Notes: generated by a model not told the origin, from the sequence alone. DNA of 64,000 nucleotides from Acinetobacter tandoii DSM 14970 = CIP 107469 (GCF_000400735.1 NZ_KE007365.1:330188-394187); one strand, 5' to 3'. Positions 11,089-22,397 are shown, counted from the stretch's first letter. Translations and numbers: made by a program.

Positions 11089-11607
11089 ATGGAATTACAT
11101 AGCAATCTTTACTATCACCATCCTGATAGCGTCATCATGGATCAACTCGACCATCTGTTCCAACAACATCAAGACAACCCAGTGACTTTTGTGCAATTGG
11201 CTAGCGGAATCAACGCTGAGTATGGTGCCGAACTTGCACAAGAACTTATCGATCAAGTGGATCAAATCGAGTATGACCTTGCACCAGAAACTGTCTATCG
11301 ACTTGCGGGATTTAGTATTCTGCACTTTGTCCACGGTTCGGCTGGCGATGACATTATGGAAGCCATCCTGTTTTTCTTAAAAGCCTTAGTCCCTGCATTA
11401 CATGTACAAGCATGGGGTTGTGGTGATGATGACCCGTGGGAGTTCTGGTTTAAATTTGAAGGTGATGAGCTCGTTCGTGAGGACGATGAACCGTTTAATG
11501 ATCCAGATGAAGATCTCAACATCAAAGCCGAAATCTACACTTGGTGGCATCAAGATATGCCTAAAGAAATTCAAGAAGGCTTTTTGAACGAGACTGAAGA
11601 AGAATAA
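11089..11607 (+). CDS. Conserved acidic protein of unknown function
   Basis: 172 residues, soluble and strongly acidic toward the end (DDDPWEFWFKFEGDELVREDDEPFND; tail NETEEE). An aromatic-rich central segment (AWGCGDDDPWEFWF) stands out. No catalytic motif recognised. Own terminator follows. The length, composition and codon use look like a real chromosomal gene. Confidence 0.75.
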   Translation: MELHSNLYYHHPDSVIMDQLDHLFQQHQDNPVTFVQLASGINAEYGAELAQELIDQVDQIEYDLAPETVYRLAGFSILHFVHGSAGDDIMEAILFFLKALVPALHVQAWGCGDDDPWEFWFKFEGDELVREDDEPFNDPDEDLNIKAEIYTWWHQDMPKEIQEGFLNETEEE

Positions 11608-11613
11608 TAGCTA

Positions 11614-11650
11614 AAGCACCTTATTTGCAGAACGAAATAAGGTGCTTGAT
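11614..11650. terminator. Terminator between converging genes
   Basis: 13-bp perfect stem AAGCACCTTATTT/AAATAAGGTGCTT with an 8-nt loop between the acidic-protein gene and the convergent dehydrogenase gene. Confidence 0.8.
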
Positions 11651-11653
11651 AAC

Positions 11654-12676
11654 TTATACAAAAGATTCACATAAATCTAGTAAGCGGTTGGCATAACCCC
11701 ATTCATTATCATACCAAGCAAATACTTTCGCCTGATGCCCCACCACCATAGTCTGACTTAAGTCTACAATCAGTGAATAAGGTGAATGGTTAAAATCACT
11801 AGACACTAATGCTTCATCGGTCACTTGCATAATTTCAGCATAATCACTTTCTGCTGCACCAATCAACACTTCGTTCAGTCTGTGTACGGTAACTGGCGAT
11901 TGCGACACAAAGCTCAAATCAATCGCAGCCACATTAATAGTTGGAACACGAATAGAATAACCATCAATGCGGTTTTCCATTTTCGGCATCACTTGCTTTA
12001 ATGCCCCTAAAGCCGAAGATGTCGTTGGAATAATATTTTGCCCCGATGCACGGGCGCGACGCAAATCTCGATGAGCATGATCCAAAACCGATTGATCAGC
12101 GGTTACAGCATGAATCTCGGTCATTAATGCCGTTTGAATCCCAAAAGCATCATCAATAATTTTAACTAAAGGTACTAATGCCTGCGTGGTACAAGACACA
12201 CTGGAAATAATTTGATCTGAAGCTTTCACTTCATGATGGTTCACACCATAAACAATCGCTACATCGACCGTATCAAAAGGCGCAGCGCCAATAATCACAC
12301 GCTTTGCCCCTGCCTGAATATGTCGAGTAGCCGCTTCACGTGAACGGAATAAACCCGTACATTCCAGCACCACATCAATATTTAACTGTTGCCAAGGCAA
12401 ATGGGCAGGTTCAGCCTCACACAAAACTTGAACTTTTAGACTGGCAAGTCCTGCGTGAATATGCAAATAAATTTGCCCATTTTCATGCTCAAGTTCAACT
12501 TTACCCTTGAAGCGACCATGTGTCGTATCGTACTTAAACAAGTGAATTAAGGTTTCAACATCAGCAATATCATTAATTGCTACAATCTCAAAATGGAAAT
12601 CTTTAGGATTTTCGAACCAAGCCCGTAAAACGTTACGACCAATTCGACCAAATCCATTAATCGCCACTTTTTGCAT
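11654..12676 (-). CDS. Glyceraldehyde-3-phosphate / erythrose-4-phosphate dehydrogenase family
   Basis: 340 residues. NAD-binding start AINGFGRIGRN, catalytic cysteine in SVSCTTQAL (usual form SNASCTTN), substrate-phosphate region RDLRRARASGQNIIPTTSSA and C-terminal WYDNEWGYANR are all present. The family acts in glycolysis/gluconeogenesis (GapA) or in pyridoxal phosphate synthesis (Epd). Gln after SCTT and the single-gene context do not settle which. AAGGA ribosome site before ATG 12676. Confidence 0.88.
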   Translation of the reverse strand: MQKVAINGFGRIGRNVLRAWFENPKDFHFEIVAINDIADVETLIHLFKYDTTHGRFKGKVELEHENGQIYLHIHAGLASLKVQVLCEAEPAHLPWQQLNIDVVLECTGLFRSREAATRHIQAGAKRVIIGAAPFDTVDVAIVYGVNHHEVKASDQIISSVSCTTQALVPLVKIIDDAFGIQTALMTEIHAVTADQSVLDHAHRDLRRARASGQNIIPTTSSALGALKQVMPKMENRIDGYSIRVPTINVAAIDLSFVSQSPVTVHRLNEVLIGAAESDYAEIMQVTDEALVSSDFNHSPYSLIVDLSQTMVVGHQAKVFAWYDNEWGYANRLLDLCESFV

Positions 12677-12943
12677 GACTTTTCCTTTGTATGAAACCTT
12701 AATTTAAGCTGCCTTATGTTAATAGATTTTGTACTTTAGCCAAGATGTTTTCTTGCAAATCCAGCATAAAATTAAAAAAATGACCGTCTTGACGAAAAAT
12801 ACCACCCAATTCAACCTAAACAGCCCCTTCTACTGTGTTCACTCAATTTAGAAAATCTTAAAAAGTTTATTTACATAAAATAAATACAGACTAAAGGATG
12901 ACTTACAATTCCATAGTTTTGTCATTAATTCATAGTAAAGTGA

Positions 12944-12971
12944 TTGTGCATGGGGCTTTTTCCGTTATAAT
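12944..12971 (+). promoter_or_regulatory. Probable sigma-70 promoter of alaS
   Basis: TTGTGC, a 16-bp spacer and a perfect TATAAT, giving a leader of about 110 nt before the chosen alaS ATG. The rest of the 410-bp gap to the dehydrogenase gene shows nothing else convincing. Confidence 0.6.
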
Positions 12972-13087
12972 TTGGCGTTTTAAAAAATTAAGCCTGTATT
13001 TTATAGAATGTGCTAAAACCACCTATAAACAATACATTTAGCCAAATTCAAGATTTATGGAGTGACTTGGTTGTGAGTACTCGTTTT

Positions 13088-15766
13088 ATGACATCAGCTG
13101 AAATTCGCGAAGCTTTTTTAAGCTATTTTGAATCGCAAGGGCATACACGTGTCGCGTCGAGTTCTCTAGTACCCGCCAACGACCCAACATTATTATTTAC
13201 AAATGCTGGTATGAACCAGTTTAAAGACTGCTTTTTAGGTCTTGAAAAACGTGATTATGTACGTGCGACCTCATCGCAAAAGTGTGTCCGTGCTGGCGGA
13301 AAACACAATGACTTAGATAACGTCGGTTATACAGCACGTCACCATACATTCTTTGAAATGTTAGGTAACTTCTCTTTTGGTGATTATTTCAAACGCGATG
13401 CCATCAAATTTGCATGGGAATTCCTGACCAGCGATAAATGGTTAGCACTACCAAAAGACAAACTGTATGCCACGGTTTATCACACTGATGATGAGGCATT
13501 TGACATCTGGAACAAAGAAATTGGTTTAGATGCTTCTCGCATTATTCGCATCGGTGATAACAAAGGTGGTCAATACGCATCAGATAACTTCTGGGCAATG
13601 GGTGATACAGGTCCTTGTGGTCCTTGTTCTGAAATCTTCTTTGACCATGGCGATCATATTTGGGGTGGCTTACCAGGCACACCTGAAGAAGATGGCGACC
13701 GTTTCATTGAAATCTGGAACAACGTATTCATGCAGTTTAACCGTACTGCGGATGGCGTGCTTCACCCTCTTCCAGCACCTTCTGTTGATACAGGTATGGG
13801 CTTGGAACGTATTTCTGCTGTTTTACAACATGTAAATTCAAACTACGAAATCGATTTATTCCAACACCTATTAAAAGCTGCGGCGGAAATTATTGGTTTA
13901 GATACAACAGCCTTAGAAGCTGAAGCAAAAGAAAATGGTACGCCTGTTCAGTACCCTGCTTCACTTAAAGTGGTTGCTGACCATGCTCGTTCTTGCTGCT
14001 TCTTGATTGCAGACGGTGTAAACTCTTCAAATGAGGGTCGTGGTTATGTGCTTCGTCGTATCATCCGCCGTGCAGTGCGTCACGGTAACAAATTGGGTGC
14101 AACAGGCTCATTCTTCCATAAAATGTTGCAGCCTTTAATTGAAGTAATGGGTGCTGCATATCCAGAACTTGAAGCACAAAAGGCACGTATTGAAGCGCAA
14201 TTGCTGAAAGAAGAAGAACAATTTGCTAAAACTTTAGAGCAAGGTTTGAAATTGCTTGAAGTTGAATTGGCTCAACTGAAAGGTTCTGTAATCCCAGGTG
14301 AAGTGGTCTTCAAACTTTACGACACTTACGGCTTCCCAACTGATTTAACTGCTGACATCGCACGTGAACGTGATTTAACCATTGATGAAGCGGGCTTTGA
14401 AGTTGAAATGGCTGCACAGCGCCAACGCGCACGTGATGCTGGTAAATTCGCGATTGACTACAACAGCGTTGTAAAAGTTGAAGGTGAAACACAATTCGAC
14501 GGATACGATGCAACTGCTGGACAAGGTCAAATTATTGCCTTGTATAAAGATGGTGAGCAAGTTGATGAAGTCGTTGAAGGTGATGAAGCCCTCATCGTGT
14601 TGAATCAAACACCTTTCTATGCTGAAAGTGGTGGTCAGATTGGTGATACAGGTATCTTCAAAAATGAAACTGGTATTTTTGAAGTTCAAGATACTAAAAA
14701 ATCAGGCGGTGCATTTGTCCATCAAGGCATCGTGACTGTTGGTCATCTAAAAGCATCACAAACTGTTGACGCCATCGTAAAAGCAGATATTCGTGCCGCA
14801 ACTGCGCGTAATCACTCTGCAACTCACCTTTTACATGCTGCATTGCGCCAAATTCTAGGCTCACACGTCCAGCAAAAAGGCTCTTTAGTTGCTAGTGATA
14901 TTTTACGTTTTGACTTCGCCAACGATCAGCCAGTTTCATTTGAACAACTTCAAGAAATTGAGCGTTTGGTCAACGCTGAGGTGATCGCAAATACTGCTGT
15001 TAGCACTGAACTTCTTGACATCGAATCTGCAAAAGCCAAAGGTGCGATGATGTTGTTTGGTGAAAAGTATGGCGATGAGGTTCGTGTTCTTTCAATGGGT
15101 TCAATTATTGAAGAGAAGAACTTCTCGATTGAACTATGTGGTGGTATTCACGTACAACGTACTGGCGACATCGGCTTATTTAAAATCACTTCTGAAGGTG
15201 GTGTAGCTGCGGGTGTACGTCGTATTGAAGCAGTAACAGGTACTAAAGCTTTAGAAGTTGTACAAAAAGCTGAAGCAGATATTGTGCATATCAATGGTGT
15301 ATTGAAAGCTCAGAAAGATCAAACTGTAGAAAAAGTTGAAGCAATTGTTGAAACTTCATCTGCATTGCAAAAACAGATTGAACAACTCAATCAGAAATTA
15401 GCAAGCTTGCAAGCTGCGGAACTTTTAAGCCAAGTTCAAACACTTGCAGGTCGCACAACGTTAATCACAACCGTTCAAGGTATGGATGCTAAAGCACTTC
15501 GCAACCTTCATGACGGTGTGAAATCAAAATTAGAAAATGCAGTAATCGTTCTTGCAGGTGTAGAGGGTGACAAGGTTAGCTTGATCGCATCTGTAGCAAA
15601 AGAATTTACTGCTTCTATAAAGGCGGGTGACATCATCAAACACTTGGCAAATGAGCTTGGTGGTAAAGGTGGTGGTAAACCTGACTTGGCACAAGGTGGC
15701 GCGCCACTAAACGAGAAGTTTGCAAAAGTGATGGCAGATTTAACTGCTTGGCTTGAAGCAAAATAA
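13088..15766 (+). CDS. alaS: Alanyl-tRNA synthetase
   Basis: 892 residues from ATG 13088 ([14 protein letters not shown], the conserved AlaRS start). The open frame extends 26 codons upstream to a GTG but that part is not conserved in type. Class II aminoacylation core ([42 protein letters not shown]), editing domain with HSATH and CGGIH zinc/editing motifs, and C-terminal C-Ala domain ([15 protein letters not shown]) are intact. Charges tRNA-Ala in the cytoplasm. Followed by lysC and csrA, a conserved order in gamma-proteobacteria. Confidence 0.98.
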   Translation: MTSAEIREAFLSYFESQGHTRVASSSLVPANDPTLLFTNAGMNQFKDCFLGLEKRDYVRATSSQKCVRAGGKHNDLDNVGYTARHHTFFEMLGNFSFGDYFKRDAIKFAWEFLTSDKWLALPKDKLYATVYHTDDEAFDIWNKEIGLDASRIIRIGDNKGGQYASDNFWAMGDTGPCGPCSEIFFDHGDHIWGGLPGTPEEDGDRFIEIWNNVFMQFNRTADGVLHPLPAPSVDTGMGLERISAVLQHVNSNYEIDLFQHLLKAAAEIIGLDTTALEAEAKENGTPVQYPASLKVVADHARSCCFLIADGVNSSNEGRGYVLRRIIRRAVRHGNKLGATGSFFHKMLQPLIEVMGAAYPELEAQKARIEAQLLKEEEQFAKTLEQGLKLLEVELAQLKGSVIPGEVVFKLYDTYGFPTDLTADIARERDLTIDEAGFEVEMAAQRQRARDAGKFAIDYNSVVKVEGETQFDGYDATAGQGQIIALYKDGEQVDEVVEGDEALIVLNQTPFYAESGGQIGDTGIFKNETGIFEVQDTKKSGGAFVHQGIVTVGHLKASQTVDAIVKADIRAATARNHSATHLLHAALRQILGSHVQQKGSLVASDILRFDFANDQPVSFEQLQEIERLVNAEVIANTAVSTELLDIESAKAKGAMMLFGEKYGDEVRVLSMGSIIEEKNFSIELCGGIHVQRTGDIGLFKITSEGGVAAGVRRIEAVTGTKALEVVQKAEADIVHINGVLKAQKDQTVEKVEAIVETSSALQKQIEQLNQKLASLQAAELLSQVQTLAGRTTLITTVQGMDAKALRNLHDGVKSKLENAVIVLAGVEGDKVSLIASVAKEFTASIKAGDIIKHLANELGGKGGGKPDLAQGGAPLNEKFAKVMADLTAWLEAK

Positions 15767-15831
15767 AACTTCACCTTTTGTGTAACTGACCCTGATTGGC
15801 ACTTCGGGGTCATGGCTTATATGGAACAACT

Positions 15832-17112
15832 ATGGCATTAATCGTTCAAAAATATGGCGGTACTTCTATGGGTACCCCCGAGCGCATTTTAAATGTTGCT
15901 CGTCGTGTGAAGCGCTGGCATGACCACGGCCACAAGGTAGTGGTTGTAGTATCAGCAATGAGTGGTGAAACAAACCGCTTATTAGCTCTCGCGAAAGCCA
16001 TTACGGACACCCCTGACCCACGTGAACTTGACCAAATGGTCTCAACGGGTGAACAGGTAACGATTTCCATGTTAGCGATGGCGCTCAATTCAATTGGCGT
16101 TGAAGCTAAGTCACTCACTGGTCGCCAAGTTGGTATTAAAACGGACAGCGCGTTTACCAAAGCTCGTATTGAATCGATTGATACTGACGTAATGACTGAG
16201 CACTTAGATGCAGGTCGTGTCATTGTCGTTGCTGGTTTCCAAGGTTTTGATGCCGATGGCAACACCACAACTTTAGGTCGCGGTGGTTCAGATACTTCTG
16301 GGGTAGCTTTAGCAGCTGCACTAAAAGCAGATGAATGCCAAATCTATACCGATGTGGATGGTGTTTACACCACTGACCCTCGTGTTGCACCGAAAGCGAA
16401 AAAAGTTGACCGTATCTCTTTTGAAGAAATGCTAGAAATGGCATCTTTAGGCTCAAAAGTTTTACAAATCCGCTCTGTTGAATTCGCAGGTAAATATCAA
16501 GTTCCACTGCGCGTATTATCAAGCTTTGATAATGATGATGACGGTGCATTTGATGAAGATTTCAAACAAAACGTAGGCACACTAATTACGACTGAGGCAG
16601 AAGACGATATGGAACAACCAATCATTGCAGGTATTGCATTTAACCGTGACGAAGCAAAACTCACTATTTTGGGTGTTCCTGATGAGCCAGGAATTGCATC
16701 TAAAATCTTATCGCCAATCAGCAATGCCAATATCGAAGTGGATATGATTATCCAAAACGTAGAAGAAGATGGTACAACAGACTTTACTTTTACTGTAAAT
16801 CGTACTGACTTGGCAAAAGCAAAGGCAATTTTAGAGCAAACAGCCAGCAGCATTGAAGGCTGTGAAGTTGTAACTCGTGATGATATCGTTAAAGTTTCAA
16901 TCGTTGGTGTTGGTATGCGCTCACATGCAGGTGTTGCGAGCAAAATGTTCACAGCATTGGCAGATGAAAGCATTAATATTTTAATGATTTCAACATCAGA
17001 AATTAAAATTTCTGTACTTATTGAAGAAAACTATTTAGAGCTTGCTGTTCGTTGTTTACACACCGCATTTGGTCTAGACCGTGAACATGGCGAGTCAAGC
17101 GCACGCGCTTAA
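15832..17112 (+). CDS. lysC: Aspartate kinase
   Basis: 426 residues. Start ATG 15832 gives the conserved N-terminus MALIVQKYGGTSMG; an in-frame TTG 36 bp upstream is not used. Kinase core includes VSAMSGETNRL and TTLGRGGSDTSGVALAAAL; two C-terminal ACT domains (about 265-345 and 345-420) bind lysine/threonine for feedback. It makes aspartyl phosphate for lysine, threonine and methionine synthesis. Sixty-five bp after alaS and probably partly co-transcribed. Strong terminator downstream. Confidence 0.97.
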   Translation: MALIVQKYGGTSMGTPERILNVARRVKRWHDHGHKVVVVVSAMSGETNRLLALAKAITDTPDPRELDQMVSTGEQVTISMLAMALNSIGVEAKSLTGRQVGIKTDSAFTKARIESIDTDVMTEHLDAGRVIVVAGFQGFDADGNTTTLGRGGSDTSGVALAAALKADECQIYTDVDGVYTTDPRVAPKAKKVDRISFEEMLEMASLGSKVLQIRSVEFAGKYQVPLRVLSSFDNDDDGAFDEDFKQNVGTLITTEAEDDMEQPIIAGIAFNRDEAKLTILGVPDEPGIASKILSPISNANIEVDMIIQNVEEDGTTDFTFTVNRTDLAKAKAILEQTASSIEGCEVVTRDDIVKVSIVGVGMRSHAGVASKMFTALADESINILMISTSEIKISVLIEENYLELAVRCLHTAFGLDREHGESSARA

Positions 17113-17160
17113 AAGATAATTGTCTTTTGTAAGACAATTTCTTTAAAATCCTATAAAAAT

Positions 17161-17200
17161 ACAGAGCCACTATAGTTTTTTCTATAGTGGCTCTGTTATA
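17161..17200 (+). terminator. Terminator of lysC
   Basis: Perfect 15-bp stem ACAGAGCCACTATAG/CTATAGTGGCTCTGT with a 6-nt loop, 48 bp after lysC. Confidence 0.88.
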
Positions 17201-17354
17201 TTAGCCCAGAGGCGTTTTAGTAAATTTCAACAGAATTCTATAAATACCTACCTATTTGTCTTTATAAGTTCTGTTAAAATTTTCTTTATAACGAAGGTTG
17301 TGTTTTTTTAACTTTTTAATCAATGCAGGTTTAGCATTTTGCAAGGAGATAAAC

Positions 17355-17609
17355 ATGCTGATTCTGACCCGACGTGTCGGAGAAACATTAATGATTGGGG
17401 ATCAAGTCAGTGTTACTGTACTTGGCGTTAAAGGCAACCAAGTTCGTATTGGCGTAAATGCTCCAAAAGAAGTATCAGTTCATCGCGAAGAAATCTATCA
17501 ACGCATTCAACATGAACGTGCGATGCACGAACACCTGCAACATCTCGATCAAGATTATCAGCCTTCTTTTGAAGAAGATAATTACTCCCAGAATAACTTT
17601 AATCGTTAA
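17355..17609 (+). CDS. csrA: Carbon storage regulator CsrA
   Basis: 84 residues from ATG 17355, which has an AAGGAG site; the frame upstream is open but not the gene. Core [16 protein letters not shown]...[19 protein letters not shown] is canonical CsrA/RsmA, a dimeric RNA-binding protein that blocks ribosome sites at GGA motifs. RNA-contact residues LTRR and the VHREEI segment are intact. The C-terminal tail is about 20 residues longer than in E. coli (61 residues), rich in Gln, Glu and Asn, as usual in Acinetobacter. Confidence 0.97.
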   Translation: MLILTRRVGETLMIGDQVSVTVLGVKGNQVRIGVNAPKEVSVHREEIYQRIQHERAMHEHLQHLDQDYQPSFEEDNYSQNNFNR

Positions 17610-17627
17610 AATTAAACGTTATCTCCT

Positions 17628-17655
17628 AAAGCGGCTTTTCTAAGCCGCTTTAAAT
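17628..17655 (+). terminator. Terminator of csrA
   Basis: 10-bp stem AAAGCGGCTT/AAGCCGCTTT with a TTCT loop, then a T-rich stretch, 18 bp after csrA. It may also serve the convergent rnhB. Confidence 0.88.
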
Positions 17656-17668
17656 TTTTCTAGCCTAG

Positions 17669-18238
17669 TCAAATTGTGACAAGGCTTTTTTTTACTGGTG
17701 CATAACTGCGGCGATGTTCTGCAATAATACCGTGTATCGCAATAGCTTCAAAATGCGCTTTGGTTGGATAACCTTTGTGCTTGGCAAAACCGTACTGTGG
17801 ATATTTCTGATCTAAAGCCACCATATCTCGATCACGCGTGACTTTGGCCAAGATACTGGCCGCAGAAATTTCTGCATGCAATGCATCCCCTCCAACTACA
17901 GCATCACAACTCATGCTTAAACCTTGTGGAATCTTATTTCCATCCACCAAGACATGCTCTGGTGTGATTTGTAATGCCTCCACTGCACGGCGCATTGCCA
18001 ACAAGGATGCTTGTAGAATATTGATGTCATCAATTTCTTCATGACTGGCTTCTGCAATTGCCCATGCCAATGCTTTTTCTTGAATCTCTAAAAATAACTT
18101 CTCACGCTTTTTCTCTGTGAGTTTCTTAGAATCATTTAACCCTTCAATTGGATTATTCGGATCAAGAATGACAGCTGCAGCCACAACCGAACCAACTAAA
18201 GGACCACGCCCTGCTTCATCTACACCCGCTACTCGCAT
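17669..18238 (-). CDS. rnhB: Ribonuclease HII
   Basis: 189 residues. Cuts the RNA strand of RNA-DNA hybrids, including single misincorporated ribonucleotides. The DEAGRG motif at residues 7-12 supplies two catalytic acids; others lie in LVDGNK and AKVTRDRDM. The terminal [11 protein letters not shown]...HRRSY is the family end. Convergent with csrA; upstream neighbours are two small lipoprotein genes on the same strand. Confidence 0.96.
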   Translation of the reverse strand: MRVAGVDEAGRGPLVGSVVAAAVILDPNNPIEGLNDSKKLTEKKREKLFLEIQEKALAWAIAEASHEEIDDINILQASLLAMRRAVEALQITPEHVLVDGNKIPQGLSMSCDAVVGGDALHAEISAASILAKVTRDRDMVALDQKYPQYGFAKHKGYPTKAHFEAIAIHGIIAEHRRSYAPVKKSLVTI

Positions 18239-18253
18239 GTCTTACTCTCATAA

Positions 18254-18277
18254 AAAATGGCTGGAAAATCAGCCATC
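18254..18277 (-). terminator. Terminator of the first small lipoprotein gene
   Basis: On the minus strand ATGGCTG/CAGCCAT around a 6-nt loop, followed by a run of T, between the lipoprotein gene and rnhB. Confidence 0.8.
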
Positions 18278-18304
18278 TTAGAATTAATCATATATTCAAT
18301 ATAC

Positions 18305-18670
18305 TTATTTTAACATTTCAGCTGTGCATGTTGCAGAAGTTTTTGTTGCAGCCAATGTCGAAGAAGCATCTTTTGCCTTCGGATCTATTGCTGCTAAAGC
18401 CAATTGCTCTTTAGAGAACATTTTCGGTGCATTGTCACCCACACATTTACATACTTCACGTTTTTTCTTTTGTTTTTGATCTTTAGATAAAAGTTTACTA
18501 CCTACAATCCAAGTAGGATTACTCTCAATTTCCTTCATACATTTTTGGTTTGACGCTATTCGAATCACAGAAATACCATCTGATTCTGAACCAGATAATG
18601 GTGAAGATACGCACGCAGAGAGCATTAATACTCCAGTTAAACACGTTAAAAACTTATATTTTTTCATCAT
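18305..18670 (-). CDS. Small cysteine-containing lipoprotein (paralogue 1)
   Basis: 121 residues. Signal peptide with lipobox LSAC (Cys about residue 20). The mature part shares a layout with the neighbouring gene at 18798-19175: a Cys after ...IASNQK/INSK, then a paired C-x-C (VCKCV here, ICGCV there), a NAP/KAP motif, AAIDP, and a final Cys near the end. Four cysteines in equivalent places suggest a disulfide-stabilised fold in the periplasm. No function recognised. Confidence 0.75.
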   Translation of the reverse strand: MMKKYKFLTCLTGVLMLSACVSSPLSGSESDGISVIRIASNQKCMKEIESNPTWIVGSKLLSKDQKQKKKREVCKCVGDNAPKMFSKEQLALAAIDPKAKDASSTLAATKTSATCTAEMLK

Positions 18671-18767
18671 TATTCAACCTTTGTTTTACGTAAATAGATT
18701 TATAGGTCATTTATTGTTCTGAACAATATAAAATAAAATATGATAAAGCACAAAAAGTATTGCAATA

Positions 18768-18794
18768 AAAAAGCTAGGAGATTCCTAGCTTTTT
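18768..18794 (-). terminator. Terminator of the second small lipoprotein gene
   Basis: Perfect 11-bp stem AAAAAGCTAGG/CCTAGCTTTTT with a 5-nt loop immediately after the stop codon. Confidence 0.9.
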
Positions 18795-18797
18795 AAA

Positions 18798-19175
18798 TTA
18801 TTTATTTACCGCTTCACTCACACAACTTTGAATGGTTTTCGTCACAACATTATTGACTATCGTTGCACGTGCTGCAGGGTCTATAGCAGCAGTCGCCAAA
18901 TCTACAGTCGTCACATTTTGTGGTGCTTTTTCGCTCACACAACCACAAATATCCGTTTGAATATTTTGTTTTTGCTCAGCAGTCATAAGCTGTGTAGACT
19001 TTTTCCAAGCAGGAGTATTATTTAATTCTGTCACACATTTTGAATTGATTGCAATTTTGATCGCTGCCATCCCTACTTGCTGGGTTGTCGCTGCCGTAGT
19101 TGTTGCTGTTTCTGTTGTAGCACAAGCCGTTAGAACTAAAATAACAGGCGCAAATGCAGCTAATTTTTTTTTCAC
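18798..19175 (-). CDS. Small cysteine-containing lipoprotein (paralogue 2)
   Basis: 125 residues with lipobox LTAC at about residue 18, then a Thr/Ala-rich linker (TTETATTTAATTQQ) and a folded part that parallels the protein encoded just downstream (shared INSKC, C-x-C, KAPQN, LATAAIDP, final Cys). Each gene has its own terminator, so they look like a tandem duplication with separate expression. Probably outer-membrane anchored; role unknown. Confidence 0.75.
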   Translation of the reverse strand: MKKKLAAFAPVILVLTACATTETATTTAATTQQVGMAAIKIAINSKCVTELNNTPAWKKSTQLMTAEQKQNIQTDICGCVSEKAPQNVTTVDLATAAIDPAARATIVNNVVTKTIQSCVSEAVNK

Positions 19176-19403
19176 AATATTACCTTGATGATTGATTTAA
19201 AGTAGCGCTATTGTGCCGCAACACCAGTAAATAAAAAGCCCTGATTGACTTAATGATCAATTGGTTGTGCAATTTAGCAACAAACCCCATCAAATAACAT
19301 CAGCGTTGCAACAAATATACGCATCGTTGCAGAATTTGCATTTTTTTGTAATTTTAACTTCAGTAAGATTATAAAAATTATTCAGCCTATTCACTCATAC
19401 TTT

Positions 19404-19958
19404 ATGAAAAATACATCCCCCTATTACACGCGTACCGCGCAGGTCTTACACTGGATCATGGCGATTATTTTTATTGTCGCTTGGATCATTGGTTTCTATA
19501 GTGGGAACTTTTTAAGCTATGAGACTGATGGAAGCTTCAAAGGTGACGTCATCACCTTACACAAGAACATTGCTACGACCATTATCTTCTTAGTCATGAT
19601 TCGTATTTTCTGGCGTTATACGCATCCAGCCCCTTCACTGCCAGACAGCATGTCTCCGACAATGAAGGTATTGGCTCATCTTAGGCATTTAGCGCTATAC
19701 CTGATGTTACTTGCCTTACCAATCACGGGGTGTTTATTCAGTTGGAGCGCAGGTCATCCTGCACCTGTTTTATATATGTTTGAGATTCCTCGCCTTCTAG
19801 AAGAAAACTATGATGTACTGGAAATTGTAAAACCGTTACACATCTATCTATCTTGGGCAGCAGGTTTATTGGTTGTAGGGCATATTGGTGCTGCATTAAA
19901 ACACCACTTTATCGATAAAGATGGTGTGCTCACCAGTATGACCCGCCAACCCAAGTAA
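19404..19958 (+). CDS. Cytochrome b561 family protein
   Basis: 184 residues, four membrane helices. Probable haem ligands are His16 (QVLHW), His53 (TLHKN) and histidines in the last two helices (LHIYLSW, VVGHIGAALKHH). The YTRTAQVLHWIMA start and ALPITGCLFSW in helix three are family features. Acts in the inner membrane; E. coli CybB-type proteins pass electrons from ubiquinol to superoxide. Ribosome site is weak. Confidence 0.9.
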   Translation: MKNTSPYYTRTAQVLHWIMAIIFIVAWIIGFYSGNFLSYETDGSFKGDVITLHKNIATTIIFLVMIRIFWRYTHPAPSLPDSMSPTMKVLAHLRHLALYLMLLALPITGCLFSWSAGHPAPVLYMFEIPRLLEENYDVLEIVKPLHIYLSWAAGLLVVGHIGAALKHHFIDKDGVLTSMTRQPK

Positions 19959-19970
19959 AACCTAATCATA

Positions 19971-20000
19971 AAAAACCGCACAATCTCGTGCGGTTTTTTT
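19971..20000 (+). terminator. Terminator of the cytochrome b561 gene
   Basis: 11-bp stem AAAAACCGCAC/GTGCGGTTTTT with a 6-nt loop and T run; placed so it could also serve the convergent deaminase gene. Confidence 0.92.
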
Positions 20001-20012
20001 ATATTAAAAGAA

Positions 20013-21014
<1,002 letters not shown>

Positions 21015-21032
21015 TTATCCTTAAAAAAGAAA

Positions 21033-21058
21033 AAGGGTGTAAACAAGTTTACACCCTT
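21033..21058 (-). terminator. Terminator between purine permease and deaminase
   Basis: 12-bp stem AAGGGTGTAAAC/GTTTACACCCTT with a 2-nt loop; the minus strand reads into a T-rich tract. It separates the permease transcript from the deaminase gene immediately downstream. Confidence 0.85.
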
Positions 21059-21074
21059 AACATTGGTGTGGGTA

Positions 21075-22397
21075 TTAACCACCAAAAAATGCAAATTTAA
21101 TTGCCCAAAGCACTGCAACAATCCAAACCATATAAGGAACAGTTGAAGCCTTGCCAGTACATAATTTAATTAACGCATAGCTAATAAAGCCCATCGCAAT
21201 ACCATCTGCAATTGAGTATGAAAATGGCATAAATACGATCGTTAGGAATGCAGGTACAGCTTCAGTAATATCATCCCATTCAATATGGGTAATCCCCTGA
21301 ATCATCAACACACCCACAAATAACAATGCAGGAGCTGTTGCAAAACTAGGTACTGACTGCGCCAAAGGTGCTAAAAACAAACACAAGATAAATAAAACAC
21401 CAACTACAACGGCTGTAAGACCTGTACGACCGCCTGCTGCGACACCTGCTGAAGACTCAATATAAGGCGTGGTTGATGATGTACCTAATGCAGCACCTGC
21501 AACAATAGCTGTTGAGTCAGCAAATAATGCTTTTTTCAAACGAGGTAATTTACCGTCTTGCAGTAAGCCAGCACGATGCGCGACCCCTACTAAAGTACCT
21601 GTTGAGTCAAATAAGTCTACCAAGAAGAAGACAAAAATGACGCCCACTAAACTCGCGGTAAATAAGCCTTCAAAATCCATCTGTAAGAATGTTGGTGCAA
21701 TTGAAGGAATTTCGCCTACAACACCTTTGAATTCGCTTAGCCCCATCACAGTAGAAATTGCAGTCAGCACTAAAATACTGATAATAATCGAACCGCGCAC
21801 TTTAAACTGGTGTAGTACCACAATCATTAAAAATCCAAACAACGTCAACAATACGGTCGGTTGCTTAAGATCACCTAAACCAACCAGTGTTGCTGGATTA
21901 TCAACAATAATGCCTGAGTTCTTTAACGCAATTAGTGCGAGGAACAAACCAATACCACCGCCAATTGCAAACTTAAGTGACATTGGAATTGCATTGACAA
22001 TCGCTTCACGGATTTTAAACATGCTAATGGCAATAAAAACCAAACCAGAAACGAATACTGCTGCCAAAGCAGTTTGCCACGGCACCCCCATCCCCATACA
22101 AACAGAATAGGTAAAGTAGGCGTTAAGACCCATACCAGGTGCTAAAGCAATTGGATAATTCGCAATAATCCCCATCACTAAACAGCCAATCGCTGCTGCG
22201 AGACATGTTGCGACAAAGACTGCTCCATGATCCATCCCTGTTTCGGATAAAATCATTGGATTAACAATAATGATGTAACACATGGTTAAAAAAGTGGTTA
22301 CACCTGCAAGAACTTCAGTACGAAAAGTCGTCTTGTTTTCGCTTAATTTAAATAAGCGTTCAAGTACGTTTTCTGAAGATGGATTAGGAGTCGTCAT
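21075..22397 (-). CDS. NCS2-family adenine/guanine/hypoxanthine permease
   Basis: 440 residues with 12-14 membrane helices, AzgA-like subgroup. Recognisable parts are TEVLAGVTTFLTMCYIIIVNP, GMGLNAYFTYSVC, FVFFLVDLFDSTGTLVGVA and GTSSTTPYIESSAGVAAGGRTGL. Imports purine bases with protons. Same strand as the deaminase, with an intervening terminator. AGG ribosome site before ATG 22397. Confidence 0.93.
   Translation of the reverse strand: MTTPNPSSENVLERLFKLSENKTTFRTEVLAGVTTFLTMCYIIIVNPMILSETGMDHGAVFVATCLAAAIGCLVMGIIANYPIALAPGMGLNAYFTYSVCMGMGVPWQTALAAVFVSGLVFIAISMFKIREAIVNAIPMSLKFAIGGGIGLFLALIALKNSGIIVDNPATLVGLGDLKQPTVLLTLFGFLMIVVLHQFKVRGSIIISILVLTAISTVMGLSEFKGVVGEIPSIAPTFLQMDFEGLFTASLVGVIFVFFLVDLFDSTGTLVGVAHRAGLLQDGKLPRLKKALFADSTAIVAGAALGTSSTTPYIESSAGVAAGGRTGLTAVVVGVLFILCLFLAPLAQSVPSFATAPALLFVGVLMIQGITHIEWDDITEAVPAFLTIVFMPFSYSIADGIAMGFISYALIKLCTGKASTVPYMVWIVAVLWAIKFAFFGG

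Noticed and set aside
15785..15815. Hairpin GACCC/GGGTC between alaS and lysC as terminator or attenuator
   Set aside because: Short stem with a long loop and no T run after it; no leader peptide is visible.
16497..16973. 158-codon frame opposite lysC
   Set aside because: Lies wholly within conserved aspartate kinase ACT domains; no independent evidence.
21469..22110. 213-codon open frame on the plus strand opposite the purine permease
   Set aside because: Fully antisense to a clear membrane transporter; composition (Pro, Thr, Asn, Lys) is that of a reverse-strand shadow and it has no ribosome site.
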